NCBI GenBank assembly: GCA_038502055.1
Contig: JAXRKN010000042.1
Coordinates: 1,798,001-1,862,000 of the forward strand
Direction: 5' to 3'
DNA length: 64,000 nucleotides
DNA from: Tanytarsus gracilentus
Lineage: Eukaryota > Arthropoda > Insecta > Diptera > Chironomidae
The notes under the pieces were generated by a model. The model had not been told where the DNA came from. It did not search any database and saw only the letters and a list, made by a program, of their open reading frames with translations. The translations under genes were made by a program, and so were the position numbers. This document shows positions 27,101 to 38,900 of this stretch, piece after piece. Numbering within the stretch: the first letter of the stretch is position 1; the number at the start of each line of letters is the position of its first letter.

Positions 27101-29916
27101 GTTTCGTCTTTAATTTAAATTGAAAGTAAAATCATTAAAAAATTGTAAAAAATTGAAGGTTCGAATCCTAAAATTTGAAAATATATCTTTTCTTTGGCAA
27201 AATTAATTTTTGCTATTTTCAACAATTTTTCGAATTTTTTTTAAAATCATTTTCATCGTACAATTTTCTCATTTCAAATTAAGTTGTAAATTTTCACTAA
27301 CAAAAAATTAGCATAAAAATTGAAAACGCCTGAGAGAGGATGCGAAAGTAATTCAATTTGTAAGGCATTGTCTTAACATGTGTTTTACATTATCTATGTC
27401 TAAATATGTGTGGCATAGTTTTTAACCCAGAAAACTGCTCTCATGTAATTCTCAACGTATATTTTAATGATTGTACCGGAAATTTCCCTCGAGAATGGCT
27501 TTTAGGTTGTGCATACGAAATTTATATGTAAAAATCTTTTCTTTTCTTTATATGCAAAATGTTGCTATCAAGTTGAATTAAAGTCAACAGTATACAATGT
27601 GCGTTTGACGGTTTCATTTTCCCAGAATTTCCACTTTTTGTCTTCTTTATATGCAAATAATTTAAATTGAATTTCAATGTAATTAGGTCACAGGTATATT
27701 TTTTTGCGCATGAGAAAAAAATTATTCCTCCTTCGTTCGCTCTCGAAGCCTCATCAATTAATAATTATGAAAATTGTGTGAAATCGCTCGACTCTCATTT
27801 TGCTTACAGTTTTAAAAATAGATCTTGAACTTCACATCACGAGCACCTCATCCTTCATCATACAGCAAGCAATGGACCTGCTGGCCTCAATTTGCATACA
27901 TCTACTCTCTCCTCTATTTTTCTCGCTCTCGATAATAATTCATTTCACCCCGTGCAAGTTCACAGTATGTGTATAGTCGCGAAAATAGCTTTGTAATCGC
28001 AAACATCATCTTTGTTTGTTTGTTTTCATTGTATTGTGCCTGGAATTACTCTTTTTTCTTCTCGTTTTATGTGTAACACTAAAGCTTTACTTTATTTTTA
28101 GCGGTTTTTACTCATTTGCTGATAAATCTCGCTAAAATTATTGTTATTGCTTCGAATTTGACATTGAGCGTTTGAATTATTTCGATATTAGCAAATTTTC
28201 TAGAGGGGTTTGGTTGATTTATAAATTTAACTAAATGTCAAGGTGAAAAGGTTTCGAGATAAAAAAAACAATAATAATGTTAAGGTTAACTTTTTAAACT
28301 TTCTCATTTGAAAAAACCGTTAAATTTTTTATATCATTAAAATTCTAAAATTTTACATTGTAATTTAACTTTTGAGCTCAATAGCCATTAAACATTCTCC
28401 ATGTAATACCACTGGTTTTGATAATAAGATGCAAATGTGTTTTATGCAATGTTTGATAACACTCAAAACAGTGACAAGAGCGCCAGAAACAGATAAATTT
28501 GTATGCACATGAAAAGAAGTGTTGCGAAATTATGCAAAACCTGTTAAGACTTTTTGACTATACAGTTAAAATGCACATTTAGTGGAATATCGGTAATTTC
28601 ATATAAAATTTATCGTTTAGACGAGGGAGAGAGAGAAAATTGTCTATCATCCAACGACGACGATACTGTTGAGTCATAATTTATGTGAGAAGCGTGGCAG
28701 ATGTTCAATGAAAGAATTTTCAGTTGTCTTTTAATTAGTTAATTGACGTAATTGTTCAAACTAAATTATTGAAGAGGAATTTCGAGAATTTTTCAGCGAA
28801 AAATCAATTTGAGAAAATTTTTATTGAGGAAAGAGGCATAAATCGCAGTTTCAAATCGAGCACTCTAAACACATAAATACGAAAATTATAATGAAAGAAA
28901 CTAGCAAATAACGAGTCTTTTGTTGTTGTATTTCATTATTGCCGCCACCGCCATCGCGTCGTGTTTTGCTCTCATTCGAATTGGCGTTTAGAAAGTTTTT
29001 CCTCTCAAGAGAGAGAGAGTGCTGCATATTGGCACTCGTTGTACATATAAAAAATCGCACAAAGCATAAGAACGGAGATAGAATATTGCTTATGACATGA
29101 CATGCGACTTTTACAAGCTCCCGTTATACTTAAAAGTGTATGACTCACCTCTTCTTCATTGCTTGCAGTATTCACCGAATCCATCGATTGTGACAATGGA
29201 TGTGACTGCATGGGATTTTGTCCCATTTGTCCGACTTGATCCATGTTTGCGTTACTAGTGACCGTATTTGTGGCGACTGTGGTGGTCGACGTATGCGATG
29301 GACTTAAACTTGTCAAATTTGAACTCTCAACGACGCTTTGACTTATTGGAATGACTGTCGGCGACGGCGAATTATAACTCGATGACGTATTAATTGACTT
29401 AATTTGCTGCTGCTGCTGAGCTGTTGCAATGAAGCTCGTAGGAATTGTTGCCGTTGGCGATGATGATGTTATAATTGATTTTATTTGAGTTAATGGCGCG
29501 TTTGCAGCAATTGGGATTTGTAGATTCTGGAGGATGGGCGAATGCTGGGGATGATGAAATGGCGCGAGTGGATGATGATGCTGAAAATTAGCGACAGCTG
29601 CTTGCGATTGCGATGCCAACAAGTAGTTGTTATTAAGGATATGTGACGAGATCACAGGCGGTAGAGTTGATACGACAGTTGGACAGTTGCTGGGTGTTGT
29701 CAATGCAAGAGGTGGATTCGATGCTGGTCTCAATCTCTTCGGTGACAATACCTGTGTTGGGGCGCTCGCTACCTGCATGTGTATAATAAATTTGAGAGAA
29801 AATGAGTTCATTAGCTATGCTCTCTTTCGTTTCCGGCGCATTTCACTTCCGACTCGTCACTTACCGTTATTTGCGGAGCTGGCCTTCGCTTGGCCACTGA
29901 CGACGAAATGGTGAAT
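2806..29916 (-). CDS. cpo: couch potato-like RNA-binding protein gene, nine exons (gene-level entry)
   Basis: This gene encodes a nuclear/cytoplasmic RNA-binding protein of the Cpo/RBPMS/MEC-8 family; in flies Cpo acts in neurons, behaviour and diapause (family knowledge). Exons joined in phase on the minus strand: 29916-29865, 29772-29149, 11665-11534, 11473-11411, 8642-8576, 7965-7888, 7229-7057, 5896-5640, 3151-2806. RRM1 starts VRTLFVSGLPMDAKPREL, contains the RNP1-like PVGFVTF, and ends RLEFAKSNTKVSKPK, nearly as in Drosophila Cpo from memory. The first five exons plus 7965-7888 and 7229 to the TGA at 7071-7069 give about 391 residues ending PVRSFL, which I recall as resembling the end of short Cpo isoforms. 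Past that TGA the frame runs on to a second RRM, about 596 codons in total, an architecture like nematode MEC-8. The start codon is not seen: the 5'-most exon has an upstream in-frame stop and must be spliced, so the true first exon lies further right. Confidence 0.85.
3152..5639 (-). other. cpo intron splitting RRM2 (2.5 kb)
   Basis: GT-AG intron between the two RRM2 exons. Several GT/GATG-rich stretches (3.15-3.35 kb), but nothing that looks coding. Confidence 0.7.
5640..5896 (-). CDS. cpo: cpo exon, Gln/His-rich linker and first half of RRM2
   Basis: Phase-0 start at acceptor TTTAG (a tandem CAG follows) and donor GCTAG|GTGAGT, leaving phase 2. It encodes a Q/H-rich run, a linker with TGTGTQPPNQP, then CSTLFVANLGQYVSEHELKE and IFA. 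This is RNP2 and helix 1 of a second RRM of the MEC-8 RRM2/Scw1 type. It is only reachable in frame from the exon that carries the TGA. Confidence 0.85.
7057..7229 (-). CDS. cpo: cpo exon with internal in-frame TGA (short-isoform C-terminus and readthrough junction)
   Basis: The exon runs from acceptor TTTTCAG to a perfect consensus donor CAG|GTAAGT. It reads HLGAPFFPGGHELWHHPLAY then SNAADLPG through HPALHPQMPVRSFL, then TGA at 7071-7069. The next codons are CTA AAT GAA CAG, and the exon ends exactly on a codon boundary. The following exon is open in that same phase. The context TGA-CTA is the best-known efficient readthrough context in animals (established knowledge). If translation stops at the TGA, the product is the one-RRM Cpo. 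If the TGA is decoded, LNEQ joins directly to QQQQH and the second RRM. A weaker donor, CCG|GTGCGA at 7087, would also keep the frame while splicing out the stop. Confidence 0.85.
7069..7071 (-). promoter_or_regulatory. cpo: Candidate readthrough stop codon, TGA followed by CTA
   Basis: In-frame TGA in the exon 7229-7057, followed directly by CTA and 12 nt of sense codons before a consensus donor. The phase is unbroken into the RRM2 exons. See the finding for alternatives. Confidence 0.6.
7888..7965 (-). CDS. cpo: cpo exon after RRM1
   Basis: Encodes VSKPKPTPNASSTAAHPALM then HPLAAG, spliced in phase 1 at both ends (acceptor TTGTAG, donor GGAC|GTAAGT). The HPALMHPL stretch resembles the post-RRM linker of Cpo. 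Confidence 0.9.
8576..8642 (-). CDS. cpo: cpo exon, end of RRM1
   Basis: Encodes GVRFDPDMPQTIRLEFAKSN then TK, the last strands of RRM1. It ends one base into the next codon at AAAG|GTAAGC. The acceptor is a tandem CAGCAG, so one extra Gln could be included before GVRF. Confidence 0.95.
8643..11410 (-). other. cpo intron within RRM1 (2.8 kb)
   Basis: GT-AG intron. It contains one copy of the dispersed GGTTCGAATCC motif at 10031-10041. No gene recognised. Confidence 0.7.
10031..10041 (+). repeat. Dispersed B-box-like motif GGTTCGAATCC, copy 1
   Basis: Exact match to the tRNA T-arm/B-box core with no tRNA around it. Followed by TTTAAAATCC. Confidence 0.4.
11411..11473 (-). CDS. cpo: cpo exon, RRM1 RNP1 strand
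   Basis: 21 codons encoding PVGFVTFNTRAGAEAAKQDL plus Q, covering RNP1 (VGFVTF) and helix 2. It is separated from the previous exon by a 60-nt intron and ends at donor CAG|GTGAGC. Confidence 0.95.
11534..11665 (-). CDS. cpo: cpo exon, first part of RRM1
   Basis: 44 codons, acceptor TTGCAG and donor TCG|GTAAGT, both in phase 0. It encodes VRTLFVSGLPMDAKPRELYL and continues to SKNGKTAS. This contains RNP2 (TLFVSGLP) and the first helix of the RBPMS/Cpo-type RRM. Confidence 0.95.
15009..15342. repeat. Long inverted repeat (foldback/MITE-like)
   Basis: The arm at 15009-15124 is nearly the reverse complement of 15226-15342 (about 115 nt each, few mismatches). The shared core includes ACGTAGTTTTGCATAAACC and CCTGCTTCGGAAAACAC. 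About 100 nt of spacer separates them. Transcribed through the cpo intron, this would form a long hairpin RNA. It has no coding capacity of its own. Confidence 0.8.
17175..17235. repeat. Microsatellite, CCGT/CCTC type
   Basis: Imperfect pyrimidine-rich run of TCCTCCTCCG followed by repeated GTCC units. Confidence 0.8.
17416..18012. repeat. 19-bp minisatellite, about 31 copies
   Basis: Unit GCTGGATGTTGGTTCCTCA with an A/C variant at the last position. The first few copies are diverged. A rare variant ending TAAG occurs at 17715 and again at 17886, exactly 171 bp (nine units) apart with the same neighbouring pattern, showing a higher-order duplication. The unit contains no stop in any plus-strand frame and 19 is not a multiple of 3, so all three frames stay open. 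The resulting long ORFs are not evidence of genes. Confidence 0.95.
18025..18345. repeat. Second tandem array next to the minisatellite
   Basis: Imperfect repeats built from about 11-bp subunits of the type CTTCTCCGAGA, with ATGGCTTCTCC and CAAAATGGCT variants. It decays toward the right. The ORFs on both strands here are products of repetition. Confidence 0.85.
23789..23832. repeat. Short perfect inverted repeat
   Basis: CAAAAATTACTTTTTG at 23789-23804 and its exact complement at 23817-23832, with a 12-nt loop. An isolated AT-rich hairpin within the large cpo intron. Confidence 0.8.
25240..25250 (+). repeat. Dispersed B-box-like motif GGTTCGAATCC, copy 2
   Basis: Exact motif preceded by AAA and followed by TGAAGTTTCAAAA, similar to copies 3 and 4. 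Confidence 0.4.
27158..27168 (+). repeat. Dispersed B-box-like motif GGTTCGAATCC, copy 3
   Basis: Exact motif followed by TAAAATTTGAAAA. Its flank matches copy 4 on the other strand. Confidence 0.4.
29149..29772 (-). CDS. cpo: cpo exon, low-complexity N-terminal region
   Basis: 208 codons in phase 0, between acceptor ACATGCAG and donor GAG|GTGAGT. The protein is rich in S, T, P, Q, N and H, with a QQQQQ run and HHH runs, and ends SNEEE. Joined to the next exon it gives NEEEVRTLFVSG, the expected entry to the Cpo RRM. No folded domain is visible; disordered tracts like this are usual in RNA-granule proteins. Confidence 0.85.
29865..29916 (-). CDS. cpo: cpo exon, N-terminal (start uncertain)
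   Basis: The open frame reads SSVAKRRPAPQIT and ends at donor ACG|GTAAGT, in phase 0 with the next exon. An in-frame TAA lies just upstream and there is no ATG, so an acceptor must define the left end of the message: either ATAG at 29916 or the better TCAG giving a start at 29896. The two acceptors use different phases, so the upstream exon decides between them. Confidence 0.5.
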
Positions 29917-32900
29917 CTATTTTATGATCCGCGGTTAAAATAGTAGGTAACCACTGACTTTATAGTACTCAGCTAGACTCTCAACTTTTTTTTCACCTAG
30001 AATTAAAAGAATGAAAAAAATATTTTTGAGTTAAAAATTTAATTAAATTTTAATTGAATGACATTTTTCACTGGCAACTGCTTTAAATTCGTTGCATTTT
30101 GCGTCGGTGGTGTTAACACCATTTTTTCCACATACAAAATAGTTTTTTTTCGTTGCTCGAGGGCGATTAGCAATGCACAACCACACACTTTATCCACAAA
30201 TGCTACAAATCTCTGTAGCAATTTCAAAAGTAATCTTGATGAAAATTTTTGCGAGCAAGAATAAAAAGAGATGTCATTGTGTGTCAAGTCATAAAATGAG
30301 CTACAACATGCGATCGTGCGATGAATTTTCAAGTTTTTATACATTTTTTTTTTCGAGAGATGTAAGGTAGGAAACTAATTCGCTTTAAACTTAACTGCTT
30401 TGTTATTCTTCAAGCTTGAAAGTCATGAGCACAATTTTATTTACGCTTTCATGTGTATCTCGATTTTTTCCACCACACATATCTCCAGTATGTACTGTGT
30501 ATATATAGCTTAGTTTGCTGTTGTCTAAAGTAGTTATTAATATTATTATTATAAACATGATGAGCAACGTCAAGATCGAGTGATGAAATTTTTTTGGAGG
30601 CGAAAAAAATGTATATCAATTTCGCTTTAATTGTTTCACACAGAAAATTATTTTGTATGGACGAGCATTGTAATACACGTGGGGGTGTTAAGTAGTTTTG
30701 TAACGGTCAAAATTTGAATTTTTAAAAAAATTTAATTTTCAAAGTTTTAAAAAAATATTTTATTTTATATAAATTTTTTTGAGTGACAAAACTTCCTCAC
30801 ATCCCAAAAAAATTTCTTTAAAGTAATTAATAATTTTCTAGCAAAATCTGAGCGAAAAAAAGTTGAGAAAGCGAAAGATGTGGAGAAAAAATCAGAATTA
30901 CGTGCGAAGGTAAGGAAAAAGCGTTTCATGTTGAGAAATTTAATTCCCTATGAAAATCTGCTCCATGCGCCTTTCCTCATTTAGTTCAAATTCTAATCCC
31001 TCTAAACATGAAATCTCTTATCAACGAGATTTAATTTTGTTCGCATGTAACATTCGATTAAAACAGCTTTACAAAAGCATGAAAAATTCAATGGTAAATT
31101 AAACTTCACGCGAACTTTGGAAGTTTAAGAAGAAATTCTTATTCAACAAAAGATCATCTTCTTTTATTTTCTACGAAACTTTTTTTTCGTCTGCTTGCAA
31201 TATTAAAGTCCGAAAGAAAAATGAGAAACAAATAGATTGAAAAATATTTTACAAACAACGAACGTAAGGAGAAGAAAAATATTTCCGAAGAAAAACTTTT
31301 ACATCAAAAAATAATAATTTCATAAAAAAAATCTTTGCACGATTTAAACACAAATATCTCAATATTCTTTCATCTCTTTAAAGTATCTCGCGAGTGTTTT
31401 CTTCTTACGAGCGACGTTCATCAATCAACATTATGTTTATATCATGTGAGATTAAATCTTTGTGCATAATTATGTGACTCGAGTCATGTGTGTGTTTATG
31501 GTGGGTTATGACTGGAAGGAATTTAGTCAATTTTTCAAACGTTATTAAGGAGGAAATTGAATGGAAATTTAAGTAATTGTAATTTGATGATGGGTAATAA
31601 CTGCACTTTCATAAATCATTCAAATTTTAAATCGTAATTTATTTTTAAACTTAGAAAATATTTTTCAAATTTTAGCCCTTGAATTCATCAAACAGAGAAT
31701 ATTAATCATTGCACGTGCTAACTTCAAAAAACTATTTAAAAAAATCAATTTTTACCTTCACGGACATTACAGAATTTTCGAACGAACATTTCCCATAAAC
31801 TATACGAAAAAGAATTATTTAAATTTTGAGGTTGTGTAGTTAATAGAAAATTTATCGATTTAACATTGCATTCGTTTTCAAATCTCTTTCCATTTTCATC
31901 GGTAAACTGTGAGCTATGAGAAAAGAACTATTAAATCGAATAATAATGACGATGAGAAAAATATTTCGATTGCAAGCTCTCTGAGGCGGCCACAAACAGA
32001 AAAGATTGATGTTGCCTGTCGACATTAAAATCGACTCGATTCACTTTTTTGACTGTTGGGTAATTTATTAAAGCGCAATGCTGCTAAAAATATTTCCCCG
32101 ATGTCAATGGTGGTGACAAGTGTCTCATTACAAGACCAAATTATTTATTTATTACATGCACCGACTGCTCGCTAAATATCAAGGATATCGACTTATCAAT
32201 TAAATCTTTTTCAGTGTTAATTCGAAAGGATGAATTAAAATATTTTAAAATATTCACGAGGCAACGATAGAAATGAATTATAATTTTTTTTGCTGTTGTA
32301 AATATTTTAGAATATTGAATTTCTCAACAACATTTTTTCTCTCTTACATAATGGTGTTATTGTATTCATTCATTTCTCAGCATCTACATACAGACACAGA
32401 ATGCCTTTGGTTGTTCTCACAAGTACACACACACGACTTCTCGTGTATATGGAATTGAAATCTAGAGGAATCGCGCGGTGTAACTGTGTGATGTTATATT
32501 TTTTTCTTCTGTTGTAACAACTTGACTTTGGAGGCCTCCAAAGAACTCTCATGAACTTCATCATTGTCTGTAGGTTTTATATTTCTCTTTTTTTACTTAA
32601 TTCAATTATTTTTATTCCCTCATCTCTTTCACTCACTCACTCAAATGATGATAAAATACATTCACACATTAATTAAAATATTTCTTATTATTCTTTAAAT
32701 AGAGAAAACTCTTTTAAGAGATTCTCTTCAGGTGTGAATGAGGTGAGTGCATCATTTGATACGTCATGCGCTTGTTTCTTCTCTTTTTTTTGATCTCACA
32801 CAATTTCCTTTTGTTTACTCTCGGCATGTACTTGAAAAAGGGCTTCATTGACAACCGAGTGATGATGATGTTTTGCGGCGTATATGACAATACATTGACT

Positions 32901-35900
32901 CTCTTCATATAATGAGTGCTCGAATTGTTTTAAAGTGCTTCACGGTTTTTACTTTGTAAAGTATCCGTGTGGTAGAGTGAATGAATCACAAGCGATTTTG
33001 GGGAGATTCCTTCCGTTCTCTCGTTCCTCGTCTGTTCTTAAAAAAATTCCTTCAATCGAAAAAAAAATCTTTTTATTTTCTCTTTCATTCTCTTCCTGTA
33101 TGCAGAGCTTCTTTCACTTTCATGAACTCTGAACGATAAAAGTTGCGGCTGCATATGAAACTCACAGCCAATGAGCATGATTTGAAGCCCATTAAAAAAT
33201 ACATGCTCAAGGGAAAGAGAGGAAATAAATAAGAACACGCAAAACTAAACAAGAAAGACGCGAGTGAAAGGAAGGAAAATAATTTCTAAACGCCAAAGGT
33301 CATCTCTTAAAGGTAATATTGGTTTAGCTCACAGATTTTCCTTGATTCTAAATTTATTTTTAGACTTGTAATTAATATTTTGATGGAAGACTGTCCGATA
33401 AAGTGATTTAATGGTTAGAATTTAATTTTTAATTGGAGAAAATGAGATGGTTTTAAAAAATATAATAAGTAAAAAAATTTGATATTTTAAATTGTTGGAA
33501 ATTTTTAGATCAGATTTTTGTGCGATTAAAGTCAAACTTTACACCCCTCAAAATTTACCATTTCCTCTAATTTTCCGGCCGGTCAATTTTTGCTTTTTTT
33601 TACGGAAGACATTTAAAAGGACACGCAGTTGACAGAGTATTTCGTTACCAATTTAATATTAAGTAAAACATCAAACTTTTGCTAGAAAATCAATAATTTC
33701 GTGTGTCGCTTATTCCCCAAACTATACAAGCCGTCCATTAATGTAAATATAAATTTTGTGTGTTGTTTTGGTGGATTTAAAAGCACCGTAAATTCTAGAA
33801 CTTCGAGAACTGCGCTTTTACGTAATCAGCTAGAAAAGATTTTTACTCTACCGTGGAGCGAATCGATGACTCTCGCTCAGTATGGAATGTTCAATAGAAA
33901 TTGCTTAATTGTAAATGAAAAGTTTAATTACTGATTTCCGTGCTGTGTGCGAAAAAAAAGAGAGTTGTAACAGGGAGGAATGGGAACTTTTTAATTGAGT
34001 CTCTCTCCTCAGCGTTCACGATCAAAATCTGATTAAAAAGGAATTTAGAATTTCAACTGCTGCGCACGCTTTGCAGCATTAATGCATGAGTTTGAAGTTA
34101 ATTTAAAATTCAAACTGAAATTTCTTTTCTTACTCGCAGCGAGTGCGCTCATGAAAAAGTGAGCAAGCAAACACAGAACGAGAGTGGAGGTAAAAAAATA
34201 TTAAATTTATATGAAATCATTCAAATAATTACAAAATTTCAATTAAAAAGCAATCTGCCTCGTTTCCCCTCTCACGTTCGTATACGCTTACGACTCGCTG
34301 CATTTGTCGAGGTTGATCTATCAGCGAAACGATATTTTATCAAATAATTTTTCATTATATTTCCCTCACTGCGCCTCACTCCCTTCCCCCTGCCACCACC
34401 ACCCTCACCTACTTCATGCCACGGTGCTCGAATGAAATGTATACACACATAAAAAAATATCAAAAAGGTATGGTTGAGGTGTACGAGGAAAATTGATTTC
34501 GATATAAATTTTTATGGGATTTTGAAGCATTTATAAGGAAAAAGAGGAAAGACGACTAAAAAAAAGCTCAAATCGGAAATTGTTTTTATATTGGGAGAGA
34601 CAGCACAGACAATGATAATAATGACGACTGATGAAAAATGGAAGGGAAATGGAGAAGTATCGCACATAAAAAAATTATATTTCATTGCACCTTTAGCACT
34701 TTTACTATTGCTCTTTGATAAAGGCTAATTTGCGACTTTTCAACTTTTTTACTCGCATTTCTTCGAATTGCTTTCTAAGCTTGTCGATGCCGATGGCTAA
34801 AGGGATTATTTGACATTTTTGATCCTCCAAAGAAAAATTTCGTAGCAACATTTTTTTCACCTTAAAAACTTTTTATTTATTTTTAGAAAAAAAAAATTAA
34901 AATTCAGAAAAACGTCGGAAGTGATAAATTCCATAGAACTTTAACAAACAACTATTTTTTTCACCTCAAAACAATAAAAATGGAGTTAAACATATTTTTC
35001 GCTCTGTGCAACAAAACTGTAGAAATCTAATTTTTCCACTCGGTTGGTTAACGATGAAAAGTTTTTTTATATTTTCTCTCAATGTTCAGTTAACAGCAAA
35101 AAAAGTCCACAATTTTGCGTGACACTAAAAATGTGAATTTAATATCAAAAATCCAATGACAAGTGAATTTTATGAATTAACCCTTGAGCCTGAGCTGCCG
35201 AGTTTAAATGTCATTCAATATATGAGATGAATTGAATTATAAATGATTATTAAATATCAATTTCAATATACAACAAGTTCCGATTTATTACGTACGTGGA
35301 TTTTTTAATGAATTCCTGTAGCATTCAACGGATAATGTCAGTCAATTTTTTATGCAGTTTTTAAACACTTTAAAAAAGTTTTCTCTTGGTCAGTTTAAGT
35401 TTTCTCAAAATGCCACTGATATTTTTTACAACTATAGATTTTACACACTTACGAAATGCAATATTTTACTGCATTTGCAATTCCAGCAGAAAAAAGCCAC
35501 AATTTTGTTAGATGAAATTATTTTTTAATTTTTCACTATTCAGACTCGGTTGAGTGAGTGAGAAAAAACCTCAATAATATGCAAATGATTAATTATTTAA
35601 AAACACCTTGTTTCACATAGACAGCGAGCGATAGGCGAAATATTACAATTGAATTGTTTTTTAACACAGCAAAAGCATTCTCGATTCTCTAAATTCTTCC
35701 TTCGCGAGGCAATTGCGAATGTGGTTCACGATAACTTCTTTTTTTTGTTCGATATAAAAAACTTTTTTTAATTTCCGAAATGAAAATTCTCTAACAACTT
35801 ATTACAATTTTTTTCATTAATAATTCAACATAAAAAAAGATTGAAATCACTTTTTTTCTCCTTTTCTTCTTGAAATATTATTAAATTCGCAATTTGCGAG

Positions 35901-38900
35901 CAATCTTCAAACGACGACGGCTAGCAAAGAACTAAACTTAGCGATCGTGTGGAAAAATAATTTCAAAGCTTCATGTACGATAATTGCGGTAGTGAGAGAG
36001 AAAGAGAATGAAAAGAAGAAAAAATTGTTGGTCTCTCGCTCTCCCGCATTTACTACACGAAAAAAATAATTTTTTTTATTCTCATATGAAAATGGATAAT
36101 GCTTTGAGTTACCTTGCTTATTTTGTCTCGTGGTTGTGTAGGTAAATCGATTTATTAAAGAGAGAAATGAGAGTGAAAAAGAGAGAGATTGAGAGAAAAA
36201 AGAGAGTACAGGTAGGAAATAAAAATTTTCATACTACGCTTTGAATTAAAATTGTGTATGTAATGCATTTTACATTAGCGCTTACAGCAGCAGGAACACA
36301 ACGTCGCCGACTATAGCATTATAGTGTAACGAAGTCAAGAACGAAAATTTCTTACATTACATTCTCTCCCTCTCGTGTGCACACTCGCTTTTTTATGATA
36401 TTCGTACATATTCCACCTGTGCTTGCTTCAGTTTTAGGGTTGCAGCTGTTTATTACCTTCGATTATAACAAACTTAAAGGAAGGAAGATAAAACTGAATG
36501 TTTTACCGTGCACATTGCGGTTGGTCGCGTTGGAAAAAAAATATTGAAGCGGGTACTGCAAGGAAATTAATTTCATTTCTTGTTCCTTTTTACTCGCAAT
36601 GTCGATGTTGTAGTTTATCTATCAAATATTCACTTCCGCTTTGCACCTTGCACACTCTCTACCGTCAAAGCTTAGTGATGCAGAAGCATCCTCCGTCTAG
36701 TTTGCTATAAATTTCAATTTGCATCTCATTTACTCGACATTACATGATTCATGAATATTTCAGTTTCTTCTTCTCTCTCTTTCATTTTTATATATATCGT
36801 CGACGTCGTGTGGCAATTTATGTACAGGCAAAAGACGAGGCATTAAAAAGTCGACATGTTGAATAAAAGAACTCTTGAGGATGTTATGGAAAAATTCGAA
36901 ACAGGACGGAGGCAGCCCGCATAAAATATTCAAAAGTGCAAGTGCACATTATGCAAATTTAAAATGTTTCACTTCTCCGAGAGAGAATTGAGAATTAATT
37001 TTCACTCTCTGAGAATAATTATTCATAAAAAGAGAGTGAATTTCTATCTTCAAGAGAGTTTCTTCACACCAACACACTCAAACAATATCATCTGTCGGTC
37101 AGTTTTCTCTTCGTCTCTTCATCCTTCATGAAAATCTTCTTCAGCAATTTTGTTAACAAATAGAACTTCAATCAGTCGACTAATTAACAAATGAGAAATC
37201 GCAAATTATCTCCTTCGAGTCATTTTGAGAGAGAATTTCGTAAGATGTATCTGCCCACTCACATCTGAGTTTGTCTTAAATTGACAATGAATGAATGTAG
37301 CTATGAATTAATTATAAGGCGACGAGAATGTCGCAGCACAAATTGCTCAATTGCCTACAACTGCCGTTTTTAATAAACTGATTATTTTAATAATGTTTAA
37401 TAATATTGCGATCAAAAAAGTTTCTTGATAAATTTTTCTTCTCTCGAAATTTAAATAGGGAAAAGAAAAATTACTCTTGAATGTCCCTTAAACGATGTCT
37501 AAGGACACGTTCTTGGAATTTTAATTCATCTTTCTCATAACAATTGGAAGAAGTTCTTGATTACGTGCATGCGCCGATATTTTTTTCTTCTCTCATCCTG
37601 TCCTTATTATTTGCCCTTCGCTGCATTTTGAATGCGTCAGCTGTGTATTTAAAAGGTGTCTTTAGAAGTCAAGTTTTGAATGATAGCACATGTTACAAAT
37701 TATTTGAATTTCTTTGTCCTTTTTAATGTGCTGGTGAATGGATGCAAACAAGTTTTTTTTGAGGGTTATTAAAATTCACTTTGACCGTTACTTTTTGAAT
37801 ATTTGAAATATAAAAATTATTTATTTTCACACAATTTAACCTCAAAATTCTTCAATTAATTTCTCCTTTCATAAGTTCACCCTTTCATTTTATTTTTAGC
37901 GCTCTGTAAAATGTTACATTCGCCTTTTAGAAAGGAAGTAGGAACAATAATCATTTATTATCAGCGCAAAGCGGGTAACGGGGGTAAAAAAAGAAGAAGA
38001 CCATAAATTGGCTTTCAATGTTTGCCTTTTTAATGGACTCGGGAGAGATTGAGTGAGTACACAGATACAAGATTAAGGATCTCTCCACGATTCACGCTTC
38101 TTGATATTAAAAAAACATGAGAAACGGACTTACTTGAGTTATTTTGCATATCAATTTTATTTGCGCTTTTCGTATGCTTACACATGAACCCGAACTGTCT
38201 GAGTGCCAACATACATTCAGTGTGAAATATTTGTCTCACGATTTTCACTATGAAAAAGTCATTTTTCTGTCAATTCTGACCTGAATGAAAAATCAGGTTA
38301 GACATTTTTTTGAGTGAAGTGTGTGCAAACACAGGGAGAGCAAGCAAGTACCATAATCGCTATAAATTAACGAATAGCAAACAAGCAGAGAAGGTGACTT
38401 TGAACATTTTGAATAAATTACATAGTTTTTCTCTCATTTCATTTTGACGTCGTCATCGGCGCATTTCCATGTCATATAATAAAATGTGAAATAAAAGTGG
38501 ATTTTTTTCATCGTCATAGCAACTGATAACAATAACAGTCAAGTTTTCTTCATTGAGCTAGAATGTAAAGGAATATATGTGTATGTATGTGAGTATAGAG
38601 TCATGCTTTAGGGCATAAAGGTACTCTCTGAAGAAGACAATTCACCAGCAATTTGAATAGAATAATAGACAGTCATGGCATGTAATAATAACAAGAACGC
38701 ATTATTTGACTGGGAACCATGCCCCTCACATTCAATGCCATGCCGTATGTATATAGCGGTATTTCTCGAATGCAAGCCTATTCCTTAGCCATTTTCTGAA
38801 AGTATCTTCACGTGAACAATGAAACAATTCCGCATGAAATTTTTATTAGCAACGAATTTCCTCCTCTTTTCATAATGCGCTGATATTGTTATTATCGTCG

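Larger units (their letters stand above)
11666..29148 (-). other. cpo large intron (17.5 kb)
   Basis: GT-AG intron between the N-terminal exon and RRM1. It carries a foldback repeat (15.0-15.34 kb), the minisatellite-bearing element (17.14-18.45 kb), a short perfect hairpin (23.79 kb) and two copies of the GGTTCGAATCC motif. No nested gene recognised on either strand. Confidence 0.7.

Noticed and set aside
28851..29060. Minus-strand 69-codon ORF just downstream of the cpo N-terminal exon
   Set aside because: Lies past a consensus donor; only reachable by intron retention and shows no conserved motif.
36000..36200. GAGA-rich cluster as a cpo promoter
   Set aside because: GA-rich runs occur throughout the window; no convincing initiator plus donor in a fitting phase was found nearby.
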